Origin: Clostridia bacterium
GTDB lineage: Bacteria; Bacillota; Clostridia; Christensenellales; CAG-138
Assembly: GCA_017509785.1 (NCBI GenBank)
Contig: JAFWOT010000012.1
Span: 567,476-631,475, forward strand
DNA: 64,000 bases
Direction of reading: 5' to 3'
The position numbers were made by a program, and so were the translations under genes. The notes beneath the pieces are model-generated. The model did no database searches. It worked only from the letters and a program-made list of their open reading frames with translations, and was not told the DNA's origin. Below, in pieces: positions 16,945 to 26,797 of this stretch (positions are counted from its first letter, which is position 1; the number at the start of each line of letters is the position of its first letter).

Positions 16945-18336
16945 ATGACTTCCGCCAAGAAAACACGCGACGTAAACATGCTTGAAGGGCCCCTTTTCGG
17001 GAAGATATTCATGTTCGCCCTTCCTCTCATAATAACGAACATGCTGCAGGTGTTCTACAACGCCGCGGATATGATCGTTGCCGGGCTTTCGGGCGTCGAA
17101 GGGGCGATAGGCTCCATCGGCACGACGAGCGCCATGATAAACCTAATAATCAACATATTCATGGGCTTCTCCGTGGGGACGAACATAGTCGTCGCCCGCA
17201 ACATCGGCAAAAGGGATGAGACCGCCGTTTCCGAAGCGGTGCATTCGTCGCTCGTCGTCGGGGTAATAACGGGGCTGGCCTGCGCCGTTATCGGGTTCTT
17301 CATCAGCCGCCCGGTGCTGAAGCTCCTCGGCGACGAGGGGCATATACTGGAGCTCGCGACGCTCTACACGCACATCTATTTTGCGGGAGTGCCGTTCGTC
17401 GCGCTTTCGAACTACCTCATCGCCATATTCCGCGCCAAGGGCGATACGACTACGCCGCTCGTCGTGCTAATGCTGACGGGGATCCTGAACGTGGGGCTAA
17501 ACCTCGTGTTCGTGCTCGTGCTCGGGATGAGCGTCGACGGCGTCGCATGGGCGACGGCGATATCGAACCTCGCCTCGACCGTAATACTCGGCTCCATTCT
17601 CATGCGGGACGGCGGCGCCTGCCGTCTGCACCTCAACAGGCTCCGCCTCCACAGGGACGCCGTGCGCGAGATAATAAGGGACGGCCTCCCCGCGGGAGTG
17701 CAGGGAGCGCTGTTTTCCATCTCGAACATGCTCATCCAATCGAACATAATCGGCATAAACAACCGCCTCTGCCCCGGCGGGAGCGACGTGATCGACGGGA
17801 ACGCCGCCGCGACGAGCCTCGAGGGGTTCGCCTACGTCGCGCAGAATTCCATATACCAGGCGTCCGTCACATTCACGAGCCAGAACTTCGGCGCGGCGAA
17901 GTACAAGCGGATCGGCACGGTAATGAAATGCTGCTACGGCCTGACGGCGATCATCGCGACTGTCTCCGCGGGGATACTGCTCGGCTTCCACAAGCCTCTG
18001 CTCGCGCTCTACGTCGAAGCGCCGCTCGCGCTCGAGACCGCCATGACGAGGATGAACATAATGCTCATCCCGTACTTCCTCCTCGCCTTCATGGAGGTGG
18101 GCTCCGGCGTGCTGCGCGGACTCGGCAGGAGCACGACCTCGACCGTGATATCCCTCGTAGGCACCTGCGTTTTCAGGGTGATCTGGGTCTACACCGTTTG
18201 CCGCGCCGTAGACGAGCTGTGGATCGTCTACCTCTCCTACCCCATCAGCTGGGGCATGACCGCGCTTACGCATTTCATATTCTCAGAGACGACGAGAAGG
18301 CGATACATGAAGCGCAGCGAAAAGGCTGCCGCGTAG
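16945..18336 (+). CDS. MATE family efflux transporter (first of two)
   Basis: A membrane protein of about 463 residues with 12 predicted helices. MATE transporters export cationic drugs or metabolites in exchange for sodium or protons. The N-terminal LEGPLFGKIFMFALPLIITN and the repeated ATAISNLAS / MTALTHFIF regions fit the clostridial NorM/DinF-like group. The promoter at 16882-16910 places the start at the ATG of 16933 or 16945; neither has a good SD, and 16945 is chosen because the downstream sequence (MTSAKKTRDVNMLEGP) has the usual spacing to helix 1. No regulator is adjacent. Confidence 0.85.
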   Translation: MTSAKKTRDVNMLEGPLFGKIFMFALPLIITNMLQVFYNAADMIVAGLSGVEGAIGSIGTTSAMINLIINIFMGFSVGTNIVVARNIGKRDETAVSEAVHSSLVVGVITGLACAVIGFFISRPVLKLLGDEGHILELATLYTHIYFAGVPFVALSNYLIAIFRAKGDTTTPLVVLMLTGILNVGLNLVFVLVLGMSVDGVAWATAISNLASTVILGSILMRDGGACRLHLNRLRLHRDAVREIIRDGLPAGVQGALFSISNMLIQSNIIGINNRLCPGGSDVIDGNAAATSLEGFAYVAQNSIYQASVTFTSQNFGAAKYKRIGTVMKCCYGLTAIIATVSAGILLGFHKPLLALYVEAPLALETAMTRMNIMLIPYFLLAFMEVGSGVLRGLGRSTTSTVISLVGTCVFRVIWVYTVCRAVDELWIVYLSYPISWGMTALTHFIFSETTRRRYMKRSEKAAA

Positions 18337-18380
18337 TTTTCGGCTTCGGAAAGCCTTCCATATCCGTCAATACCAAAACA

Positions 18381-18407
18381 GCCCCGCGGGGATACCCCTG
18401 CGGAGCC
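18381..18407. terminator. Terminator shared by the MATE gene and the purine-folD operon
   Basis: GC-rich hairpin (GCCCCGCGGGG-ATA-CCCCTGCGGAGC, one bulge) followed by TTTTCGTTT on the plus strand and TGTTTTGG on the minus strand. Confidence 0.7.
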
Positions 18408-18420
18408 GTTTTCGTTTGAG

Positions 18421-19272
18421 TTATTTATTCCTTTCGCAGGCCCTTTCGGCGAGCTTCAGGGCGTTGACGAGCAGGCCCGCCCTCGTCATGGGGCCGACGC
18501 CGCCCGGGACGGGGGTTATCATGGAGACCTTCGGCTCGACCGAGGCGAAATCGACGTCGCCCGTGGGACGGCCGTCGATATAGTTCATGCCGACGTCTAT
18601 GACGACTGCGCCCTCCTTGACCATGTCGCCCGTTATGAAATGCGCGCGGCCTACGGCTACGATAAGCACGTCGGCGCGGCGGGTATGCTCGGCGATGTTC
18701 TCCGTCTTGCTGTGGCAGACGGTGACCGTCGCATCGTTCAAAAGAAGCTGTATCGCCATTGGCTTGCCGACGATATTGCTCCTGCCGACGACGACGCAGT
18801 GCTTGCCGGCGACTTCCACCCCGCTCTCGCGGAGCATCCGCATGACCGCGGCGGGCGTGCAGGCGGCGACGTCGTAATCGTCGCTGTCGATCCTGGCGGA
18901 GAAGCCGTCGACGTCCTTTTCGGGCGCGATGGCGGCGAGCACCTTCTTTGTAGAGATATGCTCCGGAAGCGGGAGCTGGCAGAGTATCGCCCTGACGTCG
19001 TCGTCGCGGTTGAGCCTGTCGATGAGGCGAAGGAGCTTCTCCTCGGTGGTGGATTCGGAGAGGGCGATGACCGTCGGCACTATGCCCGTCATCTCACAGT
19101 CGTTCGCCTTCATGCCGACGAGCTTCTTTGATACGGCGTCGCTGCCGACCTCTATGAGTGTCATGTTGGGGCGGGCCTCCTCGCCGAATTCACGGACGAG
19201 GCGCTCGGAGCCCTCGGCCACCTCCGCCTTTACCTTATTCGCTATAGCCTTTCCGTCGATTATGAAAGCCAT
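18421..19272 (-). CDS. folD: Bifunctional methylenetetrahydrofolate dehydrogenase / cyclohydrolase
   Basis: A 283-residue enzyme that interconverts methylene-, methenyl- and 10-formyl-tetrahydrofolate. It is the last gene of the purine operon, 27 bases after purL, and supplies the formyl donor used by PurN and the AICAR transformylase of the same transcript. QLPLPEHI, EKDVDGF, VVVGRSNIVGKP and TPVPGGVGPMTRA are intact. Odd is the active-site helix: the usual D-P-A-S-x-x-Y-V-x-x-K reads DAVSKKLVGMK, so the conserved Tyr that stacks on the folate is Leu, although the catalytic Lys remains. Confidence 0.95.
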   Translation of the reverse strand: MAFIIDGKAIANKVKAEVAEGSERLVREFGEEARPNMTLIEVGSDAVSKKLVGMKANDCEMTGIVPTVIALSESTTEEKLLRLIDRLNRDDDVRAILCQLPLPEHISTKKVLAAIAPEKDVDGFSARIDSDDYDVAACTPAAVMRMLRESGVEVAGKHCVVVGRSNIVGKPMAIQLLLNDATVTVCHSKTENIAEHTRRADVLIVAVGRAHFITGDMVKEGAVVIDVGMNYIDGRPTGDVDFASVEPKVSMITPVPGGVGPMTRAGLLVNALKLAERACERNK

Positions 19273-19299
19273 ACGGTACTCCTTTCAAAAAGCCTTGGT

Positions 19300-22200
19300 T
19301 TAATTGAAGAAATCGTAAGCCGAAGCAAAGAGCTTCATGTCGTATACGCCGGGGACGTTCTTGTAGAGGCCCTCGCCTATCCTCTCGGCGTGACCCATCT
19401 TGCCAAATATCCTGCCGTCGGGGGAACAGACGCCCTCGACCGCGCCATAGGAGCCGTTCGGGTTGAACTCCTGATCCATGGAGGGGACGCCCTTGAGATC
19501 GACGTAGCGGGTGATGATCATGCCGTTTTCGGCAAGCGAGCGCATGACGTGCTCGGGAGCTACGAAGCGACCCTCACCGTGGGAGACGGGGACGTTGTAG
19601 ACCTCGCCCGCGCGGACGTTCCTGAGCCACGGGGAGGCCGAGGTCTCCACCCGGACGCGCACTATGCGCGACATATGCCGCGAGATCACGTTATGAGTGA
19701 GGGCGGGCATTTCCTCGGTGGGCTCCACGAATTTCCCGTAGGGAAGGAGACCCGTTCTGAGGAGCGCCTGGAAGCCGTTGCAGATGCCGCCGATGAGGCC
19801 GCCGCGCGAGAGCATGCCCTCGACCGCCTTTGCGGAGGCGGCGTTCCTGAGGAAGGCGGCGATGAACTTGCCGGAGCCGTCCGGCTCGTCGCCGTTGGAG
19901 AATCCGCCGGGGATGAAGAGCGTTTCCGCTCCGTCGACAGCGGAGGTGAAATCGTTTATCGAATCGCGCAGCGCATCGGATGAGCCGGTGCGGACTACGA
20001 CTATCCGCGTTTCAAAGCCCGCCTCGCGGAAGCGACGCTCCGTTTCGTATTCGCAGTTCGTGCCGGGGAATACGGGGATGACAGCCTTGGGTCGCGCGGT
20101 CTTGACTCCGAAGGGCTTCGAATAGGGCCTGTCGGCGCATTCGAGCTCGAGCATTTCGCCGTTGTCGCTCCCGACGGGGAACACGCCCTCGAGGGTGGAA
20201 TCATACGCCGCAGCGAGATCGGCAAGGGGGACGCTCTCGCCGCGCACCGAGATAACGGGCTTGCCGCAGGTAACGCCAATGAGCTCGCAGGTGACGCCGG
20301 CGGCGTCGATTTCGATATCGCCGGAGGTCTCTATCACGAACGCGCCGCATTCGGGGGCGAATATGTCGTCGGTAACGAGCTCCGCTCCGACGGAATTGCC
20401 GAGCGCCATGCGGAAGACGGCCTCCGCCGTGCCGAACCTGCCGGGCACGTATGCGGAGATAATACTTCCGGAACGGACGCCCCCCTCCACGAAAAAGAAG
20501 AGGCGCTTCAGGGCTTCCGCGTCGGGAAGACCGTTCGGCTTTTTCGCCGCGCGGAGACGGTAAATATTATGCCCGCCGGCCTTGAATTCGGGCGATATGA
20601 TGCCCCGGGCGTTCCCGAGGGCGACCGCGAACGAGATGAGCGTGGGCGGAACGTGGATATCCTCGAAGCTGCCGCTCATGGAATCCTTGCCGCCGATAGC
20701 CGCGGCGCCGAGATCCATCTGCGCGTCAAGCGCGCCGAGCAGCGCCGAAAGGGGCTTGCCCCATGCGCGGCTCCCGCGGAGACGCTCGAAGTATTCCTGG
20801 AAGCTAAGCCAACATTCGCTCATATCGGCGCCCGCGGCGACGAGCTTCGAAACAGAATCGACGACCGCCGTGTATGCGCCGTAATAGGGAGAAGCCTCGC
20901 TTATATAGGGATCGAACCCATAGCTCATGACGGAGCAGGTGTTCGTCCTGCCGTCGCGCACGGGGAGCTTTGCAGCCATCGCCTGGGTGGGCGTGAGCTG
21001 GAGCCTGCCGCCGAAGGGCATGAGCACGGTGTTAGCGCCGACGGTGGAATCGAACGTCTCGGCAAGGCCCCTCTGGGAGCAGACGTTGAGATCGGACACC
21101 ACGGAGAGAAGCTTCTCTCGGAGGCTCCCCTCCGGCAGGGTCGGGACGTACCCTTCCTGCCTGCCGACTGTTATATCGATATGCTTGGCGGCGCCGTTGG
21201 TATCAATGAACTCCCTTGAGAGATCGACCGCCTTTTTGCCCTTGAAATACATGGTGAGGCGGGCGTCGCCGGTGACCTTCGCAACGCGGACGGCGTCGAT
21301 GCCCTCCGCCGCGCAGAGCGCGATGAAGGCGGCCTCATCCTTTTCTTCGACGACGACGGCCATGCGCTCCTGGGATTCGGATATGGCGAGCTCGGTGGAA
21401 TCGAGGCCCATGTACTTCTTCGGGACCTTATCGAGATCGATGAGCAGGCCGTCGGCCAGCTCGCCTATCGCGACGGAAACGCCGCCCGCGCCGAAATCGT
21501 TGCAGCGCTTTATCATGCGGGAGGCCTTCGGGTTCCTGAACAGCCTCTGCAGCTTCCTCTCCTCGGGGGCGTTGCCCTTCTGCACCTCGGCTCCGCAGAG
21601 CTCCAGCGAGGAGGTCGTATGCGCCTTTGAAGCGCCCGTCGCGCCGCCGCAGCCGTCGCGCCCCGTCTTGCCGCCCATGAGTATCACGCAGTCGCCGGGG
21701 AGGGGTTCCTCGCGGCGGACGTTGGCGGCGGGAGCCGCGGCTATTACCGCGCCGACCTCCATGCGCTTGGCGGCGTAGCCCTTATGATAGATCTCGCGGA
21801 CGAGGCCCGTCGCAAGGCCGATCTGATTCCCGTAGGAGGAGAATCCGGCGGCGGCCTCCCTCACGAGACGCCTCTGCGGGAGCTTGCCGGGTATCGTTTC
21901 GGAGGCGGGTACGGTGGGATCCGCCGCGCCCGTCACTCGCATGGACTGGTATACGTATCCCCTGCCGGAGAGCGGATCGCGTATCGCGCCGCCGACGCAG
22001 GTCGCCGCGCCGCCGAAGGGCTCTATCTCGGTGGGGTGATTGTGTGTTTCGTTCTTGAAGAGAAGGAGCCACGGCTCCTTCTCGCCGGCATGATCCACCT
22101 CCACCTTGACGGTGCAGGCGTTGATCTCCTTGGATTCGTCGAGCTTCGTGAGCTTGCCGCGCTTCTTGAGCGCCTTGCCGCCGATTGTCGCTATATCCAT

Positions 22201-23001
22201 GAGGCAGACGGGCTTCCTGTCGCCGACCTCCCCGCGTAGGGCGAGATAGCGCTCATAGGCCGCCTTGACGTCATCATCCTCGAACTCGACGCTGTCGATA
22301 TGGGTATTGAAGGTAGTATGGCGGCAGTGATCCGACCAGTAGGTATCGAGGACCTTTATCTCCGTCACGGAGGGGTCGCGCCCCTCGGTCAGGAAGTAGT
22401 CCCTGCAGCATTTGGCGTCCGCCAGATCCATGGCGAGGCCCATATCGGCGATGAGCTTTAAAAGCCCCTCGTCGGAGAGCTTCGTGAAGCCTTCTATGAA
22501 TTCGACATCGGAGGGCTCGAAATAAGTCTGCTCGAGGGTCTCGCACTCGGCAAGGTCGCCCTCGCGGCTGTCGACGGGGTTGATCAGCGCGGACTTGATC
22601 TCCGCGAGCTCGCTCTCGCCGATATCGCCGTAAATGAGGTATACCCTCGCCGTGCGGACGATGGGCTCCTCCGCGCCGTCGTCTTTCAGAGCGATGAGCT
22701 TTATCGACTGACGGGCGGCGTCGGCGCACTGATCGTACTGCCCGGGCAGGTACTCCGCGGCAAAGGCGGCGTCCGCCCCTTCGGGGAGGGTGAAGAATAC
22801 CTCCTCCGTCCTCGGGTCGGAAAAAACGCTGCCGACGCTCTTTTTAAACGTCTCCCCGGTGACGTTCGCGACGTCGTACCTGCGGAGTATCCTTATCCTT
22901 CTCAGCCCCTCTATGCCGTGGAGCGTGACGAAATCGTTCCTTAACGCCTCCTCCTCACGGGAGAAGACGGATCTTCTTTCGGTGTAGACTCTGTAAACCA
23001 T
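19300..23001 (-). CDS. purL: Phosphoribosylformylglycinamidine synthase, single chain with glutaminase
   Basis: A 1233-residue protein performing step 4 of purine synthesis: FGAR, glutamine and ATP to FGAM. The synthetase part occupies roughly the first 950 residues (STYWSDHCRHTTFNTHI-type segment near 230, FKNETHNHPTEIEPFGG, GGAATCVGGAIRD). The last 260 residues are a class I glutaminase with nucleophile Cys in GGICNGFQALL and His in PVSHGEGRF. This one-chain form is usual in many clostridia and replaces separate PurS, PurL and PurQ. The ATG at 23001 is chosen because it follows AAGGGG and lies one base past the purD stop; a longer reading from 23025 would overlap purD. Confidence 0.95.
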   Translation of the reverse strand: MVYRVYTERRSVFSREEEALRNDFVTLHGIEGLRRIRILRRYDVANVTGETFKKSVGSVFSDPRTEEVFFTLPEGADAAFAAEYLPGQYDQCADAARQSIKLIALKDDGAEEPIVRTARVYLIYGDIGESELAEIKSALINPVDSREGDLAECETLEQTYFEPSDVEFIEGFTKLSDEGLLKLIADMGLAMDLADAKCCRDYFLTEGRDPSVTEIKVLDTYWSDHCRHTTFNTHIDSVEFEDDDVKAAYERYLALRGEVGDRKPVCLMDIATIGGKALKKRGKLTKLDESKEINACTVKVEVDHAGEKEPWLLLFKNETHNHPTEIEPFGGAATCVGGAIRDPLSGRGYVYQSMRVTGAADPTVPASETIPGKLPQRRLVREAAAGFSSYGNQIGLATGLVREIYHKGYAAKRMEVGAVIAAAPAANVRREEPLPGDCVILMGGKTGRDGCGGATGASKAHTTSSLELCGAEVQKGNAPEERKLQRLFRNPKASRMIKRCNDFGAGGVSVAIGELADGLLIDLDKVPKKYMGLDSTELAISESQERMAVVVEEKDEAAFIALCAAEGIDAVRVAKVTGDARLTMYFKGKKAVDLSREFIDTNGAAKHIDITVGRQEGYVPTLPEGSLREKLLSVVSDLNVCSQRGLAETFDSTVGANTVLMPFGGRLQLTPTQAMAAKLPVRDGRTNTCSVMSYGFDPYISEASPYYGAYTAVVDSVSKLVAAGADMSECWLSFQEYFERLRGSRAWGKPLSALLGALDAQMDLGAAAIGGKDSMSGSFEDIHVPPTLISFAVALGNARGIISPEFKAGGHNIYRLRAAKKPNGLPDAEALKRLFFFVEGGVRSGSIISAYVPGRFGTAEAVFRMALGNSVGAELVTDDIFAPECGAFVIETSGDIEIDAAGVTCELIGVTCGKPVISVRGESVPLADLAAAYDSTLEGVFPVGSDNGEMLELECADRPYSKPFGVKTARPKAVIPVFPGTNCEYETERRFREAGFETRIVVVRTGSSDALRDSINDFTSAVDGAETLFIPGGFSNGDEPDGSGKFIAAFLRNAASAKAVEGMLSRGGLIGGICNGFQALLRTGLLPYGKFVEPTEEMPALTHNVISRHMSRIVRVRVETSASPWLRNVRAGEVYNVPVSHGEGRFVAPEHVMRSLAENGMIITRYVDLKGVPSMDQEFNPNGSYGAVEGVCSPDGRIFGKMGHAERIGEGLYKNVPGVYDMKLFASAYDFFN

Positions 23002-23002
23002 A

Positions 23003-24277
23003 TCATTCCCCTTTAATGCATTCAAGCGCCGTTCTGCCGATATCGCGCCTCATATATACGTTCTCCCAGACGATGTTCTTCGCGCCTTCGTATGCCTTTT
23101 CGACCGCCTCTTCGAGCGTTTCGGCGACGGCGACGACGTTCATTACCCTGCCGCCGGCCGTTATGAAGCCGCCCTCGGCGCGCTTCGTTCCCGCGTGGAC
23201 CGGATGCACGCCCGCGGGAAGGGGGCCTATCGAGATGGGCAGACCCTTTTTATAGCTTCCGGGATAGCCGCCGGAGGCCAGCACGACGTTCGCGGCGGCC
23301 TTATCCGAGAAGCGGATCTCCGTCTCGTGAAGATCGCCGTTCTCACAGGCGAGCATCGCGCAAAGCAGGCTCGTTTCCATGAGCGGGAGGACGGTCTGCG
23401 CCTCGGGATCGCCGAAGCGGCAGTTGTATTCGATGACCTTGGGGCCGTCCTTCGTGATCATAAGCCCGAAATAGAGACAGCCGGAGAACGGACAGCCCTC
23501 CGCCTCCATCGCGCGGATGGTGGGAAGGAATATCCTCTCCATGCAGGTTTTTGCGATATCCTCCGTATAGAAGGGGTTGGGCGCGATAACGCCCATGCCG
23601 CCGGTGTTGGGGCCGGAGCCGCCCTCGCCCACGGTCTTATGATCCATCGAGGAGACCATGGGGACTATCGTCTTCCCGTCCGTAAAGCTCAGGACGCTGA
23701 CCTCGGGGCCTTCGAGGAATTCCTCTATGAGTATGCGGCTGCCGCTCTCGCCGAAGAGCCTGTTTTCCATAAGCTCGCGGACGGCTGACTCAGCCTCCCC
23801 GCGGGTGCGGCAGATGAACACGCCCTTGCCGAGGGCGAGCCCGTCGGCCTTGACGACCATGGGAGGCTCGTTTTCATTCACGTATGAGAGCGCGCTCTCA
23901 AGCGAATCGAACGAGGCGGCCCCGGCCGTGGGTATGCCGTATTTTTCCATTAGGCGCTTGGAAAAAACCTTGCTCGCCTCTATCCTTGCGGCGGCCTTTG
24001 AGGGGCCGAAGCAGGGTATGCCCATTGCGCGCAGGCGATCCGCCATGCCCATTGCAAGGGGATCGTCCGGGGTGACGACGGCAAAATCGACCGGGTGGCT
24101 CTCGCAGAAGGAGCATACGCCGTCGAGATCCGTCGCCTTTATGGGGAAGCACTCGGCGAATTCCTCCATGCCTCCGTTGCCCGGCAGACAATAGAGCTTT
24201 TCGACTCTCTCGTCCTCAAGAAGCTTTTTCGCTATCCCGTATTCGCGGCCGCCGCCGCCGATGATGAGTATTTTCAT
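23003..24277 (-). CDS. purD: Phosphoribosylamine-glycine ligase
   Basis: A 424-residue ATP-grasp ligase that joins phosphoribosylamine and glycine to GAR (step 2). The N-terminal GGGGREYGIA, the ATP-grasp lid (VVKADGLALGKGV) and the metal-binding stretch (KVIEYNCRFGDPEAQ) are intact and the length is normal. TGAGGA precedes the ATG. It sits 10 bases after the AICAR transformylase gene and one base before purL, so these are co-transcribed and probably coupled in translation. Confidence 0.97.
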   Translation of the reverse strand: MKILIIGGGGREYGIAKKLLEDERVEKLYCLPGNGGMEEFAECFPIKATDLDGVCSFCESHPVDFAVVTPDDPLAMGMADRLRAMGIPCFGPSKAAARIEASKVFSKRLMEKYGIPTAGAASFDSLESALSYVNENEPPMVVKADGLALGKGVFICRTRGEAESAVRELMENRLFGESGSRILIEEFLEGPEVSVLSFTDGKTIVPMVSSMDHKTVGEGGSGPNTGGMGVIAPNPFYTEDIAKTCMERIFLPTIRAMEAEGCPFSGCLYFGLMITKDGPKVIEYNCRFGDPEAQTVLPLMETSLLCAMLACENGDLHETEIRFSDKAAANVVLASGGYPGSYKKGLPISIGPLPAGVHPVHAGTKRAEGGFITAGGRVMNVVAVAETLEEAVEKAYEGAKNIVWENVYMRRDIGRTALECIKGE

Positions 24278-24287
24278 GCTGTTATCC

Positions 24288-25472
24288 TCAATGGTGGAAG
24301 AGGCGGATACCGTTCATGACCATGGTGACGCCGAGCCTGTTGCACTCGTCGATCACGTCCTGATCACGCTTGGAGCCGCCGGCCTGCACGATGTAGCGGA
24401 CGCCGCTGCGCGCCGCCCTCGTGATATTATCGGAGAAGGGGAAGAAAGCATCAGAGGCGAGCGCGAGCCCCGCGCGGGCGGCAAGGAACGAGCGCTTTTC
24501 CTCCTTCGTAAGCTCTTCGGGCTTTTCTGTGAAGAAGCGCTGCCATTCGCCCTCCGCAAGGACGTCCCCGGAATGGTCGGAGATATAGCAATCGATGCAG
24601 TTGTCGCGGTCGGGGCGGCCGATCCCCTCCTTGAAGGGGAGGTTCAATACCTTATCATGCTCGCGCAGGAGCCAGTTGTCGGCCTTGTCGCCGGCGAGCC
24701 TCGTGCAGTGGATGCGGGACTGCTGACCCGCGCCCACGCCTATCGCCTGCCCGTCCACCGCGTAGCAGACGGAATTGGACTGGGTGTATTTGAGGGTTAT
24801 CATGGCGACGACGAGATCGCGCTTCGCGGAGGCGGGAAGCTCCTTGTTTTCGGTGACTATATTCGTCAGGGTGCTCTCGTCGAGGTTCGCGTCGTTGCGC
24901 CTCTGCGTGAAGGAAATGCCGAAGACCTCCTTCGTCTCGCACTCGGGGGCGGTGTAATCCGGGTCGATACGGATAACGCAGTACTTGCCTCCCTTCTTCG
25001 TGCGGAGAAGCTCCAGCGCCTCCTCATCGAAGCCGGGGGCGATCACGCCGTCGGAGACCTCGGGCTTTATGACGCGGGCGGTGGTGATATCGCATTTATC
25101 GGAAAGCGCGATGAAATCGCCGAAGCTGCTCATGCGGTCGGCTCCGCGCGCCCTCGCGTAGGCGCAGGCGAGCGGGGAATCGTTGATGTTCTCTATGTTT
25201 TCGACAAAGAGCTTTTTCTTCATCACATCGGAGAGAGGCACGCCGACGGCGGCGCCGGCCGGGCTGACGTGCTTGAAGGAGGCCGCCGCGGGGAGCCCGA
25301 GCGCGGCCTTCAGCTCCTTCACGAGCTGCCACGAATTCATCGCGTCGAGGAAATTGATGTAGCCGGGGTTGCCGTTGAGGACCTCGAAGGGGAGGTCGCT
25401 CCCGTCGGGCATGGAGAGCCGCGCGGGGATCTGGTTGGGATTGCAGCCGTACTTTAACGTGAGTTCTTTCAT
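24288..25472 (-). CDS. purH: Stand-alone AICAR formyltransferase (PurH transformylase half)
   Basis: A 394-residue protein equal to the C-terminal half of bifunctional PurH. It transfers a formyl group from 10-formyl-tetrahydrofolate to AICAR, giving FAICAR. Lys67 and His68 in AASFKHVSPAG are the catalytic pair, and the C-terminal SDAFFPFSDNI and GVRYIVQAGGSKRD blocks are intact. The N-terminal MGS-like cyclohydrolase domain of ordinary PurH is absent; instead the preceding gene encodes a PurO-like cyclohydrolase, 12 bases away. The symbol purH is used only for the transformylase activity. Confidence 0.92.
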   Translation of the reverse strand: MKELTLKYGCNPNQIPARLSMPDGSDLPFEVLNGNPGYINFLDAMNSWQLVKELKAALGLPAAASFKHVSPAGAAVGVPLSDVMKKKLFVENIENINDSPLACAYARARGADRMSSFGDFIALSDKCDITTARVIKPEVSDGVIAPGFDEEALELLRTKKGGKYCVIRIDPDYTAPECETKEVFGISFTQRRNDANLDESTLTNIVTENKELPASAKRDLVVAMITLKYTQSNSVCYAVDGQAIGVGAGQQSRIHCTRLAGDKADNWLLREHDKVLNLPFKEGIGRPDRDNCIDCYISDHSGDVLAEGEWQRFFTEKPEELTKEEKRSFLAARAGLALASDAFFPFSDNITRAARSGVRYIVQAGGSKRDQDVIDECNRLGVTMVMNGIRLFHH

Positions 25473-25484
25473 ATGCCCCTCCTT

Positions 25485-26186
25485 TTATTCGTACTTGTTT
25501 ATGAGCCTGTCCTCGTATTCCATGGTGACGGGGTCGATGAACCTCGTATAGAGGGCGACCTTGTTATCCTCGTTGATACCGTTCCAGACGGCCTCGGTGA
25601 ACGCGTCGATATCGTCGGGGATATTGACCTCGTGCGGCTCGCCGCAGAAGGTCTTCAACACCTCGCTGCCGCCCATGTAGGTGTGTATGAAATGCCCGAC
25701 GCCGGGCTGCTTTTCATAGCGGAAGAAGCTGCGCGCGCAGGTCTTCCCCTCGGGATCGGCCGCCTTCAAAACGGAGAGCTCGAACGAGGGCGCCTTGCGG
25801 CAGAATGTGACGAGGCCGGATATCCTCGCGGTGAAATGGGGCGGATCGGGCTCAAAGCAGCGGGTCGAAAGAGCGGACTCGAAGCTTCCGCCGAGGCGGA
25901 GCCCCTCATAGACGGTGTCGGTCTGATCGCCGTTCGTGACTATGAGCTTATTGCCGAGCATCCTGATGGGCGAATAGATTATCAGCTCGGCGTGCTCGGG
26001 ATCCTTATCGGCGGTGTACTTGATGGAGAGATCGTCGCCGTTCCTTTCAAAGCGCCTTGCCCTTGAGGACGAGGAGCGCCCCATGATAAAGTAGGCGACG
26101 GCGACACGGCCGGAGCCCGTCGTCCCGATAATGATGCCGCGGCCCGCGTATTCCTGCGTGCGGAGGAGTGAATAGAGATCCGTCAT
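25485..26186 (-). CDS. IMP cyclohydrolase, PurO-like
   Basis: A 233-residue protein of the archaeal-type IMP cyclohydrolase family. It would close the ring of FAICAR to form IMP, the last step of the pathway. The family N-terminus is clear (EYAGRGIIIGTTGSGRVAVAYFIMGRSSSSRARRF, here read in parts), and the fold lacks relation to PurH. The ATG at 26186 follows AAGGGG and overlaps the purN stop (ATGA); the open frame further upstream lies inside purN. Position directly before the stand-alone AICAR transformylase supports the function. PurO proteins were first described in archaea and occur in some clostridia. Confidence 0.88.
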   Translation of the reverse strand: MTDLYSLLRTQEYAGRGIIIGTTGSGRVAVAYFIMGRSSSSRARRFERNGDDLSIKYTADKDPEHAELIIYSPIRMLGNKLIVTNGDQTDTVYEGLRLGGSFESALSTRCFEPDPPHFTARISGLVTFCRKAPSFELSVLKAADPEGKTCARSFFRYEKQPGVGHFIHTYMGGSEVLKTFCGEPHEVNIPDDIDAFTEAVWNGINEDNKVALYTRFIDPVTMEYEDRLINKYE

Positions 26187-26797
26187 ATGCTGCCCCTTTC
26201 CTTTTCTGTGAAAATCCTCTCGGAAAGCATCTCCGCCGCCCTCGGCAGGAGTATCCATTCCGCCTGTTCCATGACGCGCCTCTGAAGTATCTCCGGAGTG
26301 TCGCCTTCCAAAATATCGACCGCCTTCTGGAGGAGTATGGGGCCTGCGTCCGCCTCGGCGGTGACGATATGCACCGTCGCCCCGGTGACCTTGACGCCGC
26401 GGCTCAGCGCAGCCTCATGCACGCGGAGGCCGTAGAAGCCCTTCCCGCAGAAGGAGGGTATGAGCGAGGGATGGACGTTGATGATCCTCCCCTCGTAAGC
26501 ATCGATGAACTCCGCCGAAAGTATGCGAAGGAACCCGGCGAGCACTATGAGCTCTATCCCGTATTCGGCCAGAAGCGCCGTGAGCTCGCGCTCGAAATCA
26601 GGCCCGTTCGGGATATATGCCGCGGGAATACCGGCCTTTTCGGCACGGGTGAGCGCGTACGCCCCCTCGCGGTTGGAGACGACGAGCGATATGCTCCCGT
26701 GGGGGATATCGCCCCTGCTCTCCGCGTCGATGAGCGCCTGAAGATTCGTTCCCCCGCCGGAAACGAGCACCGCTATGCGCGTCCTTTCGCTCAGCAT
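26183..26797 (-). CDS. purN: Phosphoribosylglycinamide formyltransferase
   Basis: A 204-residue folate-dependent GAR transformylase (step 3). The N-terminal phosphate loop ([15 protein letters not shown]) and the catalytic Asn, His and Asp in [10 protein letters not shown] and [11 protein letters not shown] are present. The ATG overlaps the end of purM by seven bases and its stop overlaps the next start, so purM-purN-purO are tightly coupled. Confidence 0.96.
   Translation of the reverse strand: MLSERTRIAVLVSGGGTNLQALIDAESRGDIPHGSISLVVSNREGAYALTRAEKAGIPAAYIPNGPDFERELTALLAEYGIELIVLAGFLRILSAEFIDAYEGRIINVHPSLIPSFCGKGFYGLRVHEAALSRGVKVTGATVHIVTAEADAGPILLQKAVDILEGDTPEILQRRVMEQAEWILLPRAAEMLSERIFTEKERGSI

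Noticed and set aside
19273..19299. ZTP riboswitch before folD
   Set aside because: Only 27 bases separate folD from purL; there is no room and no pfl motif.
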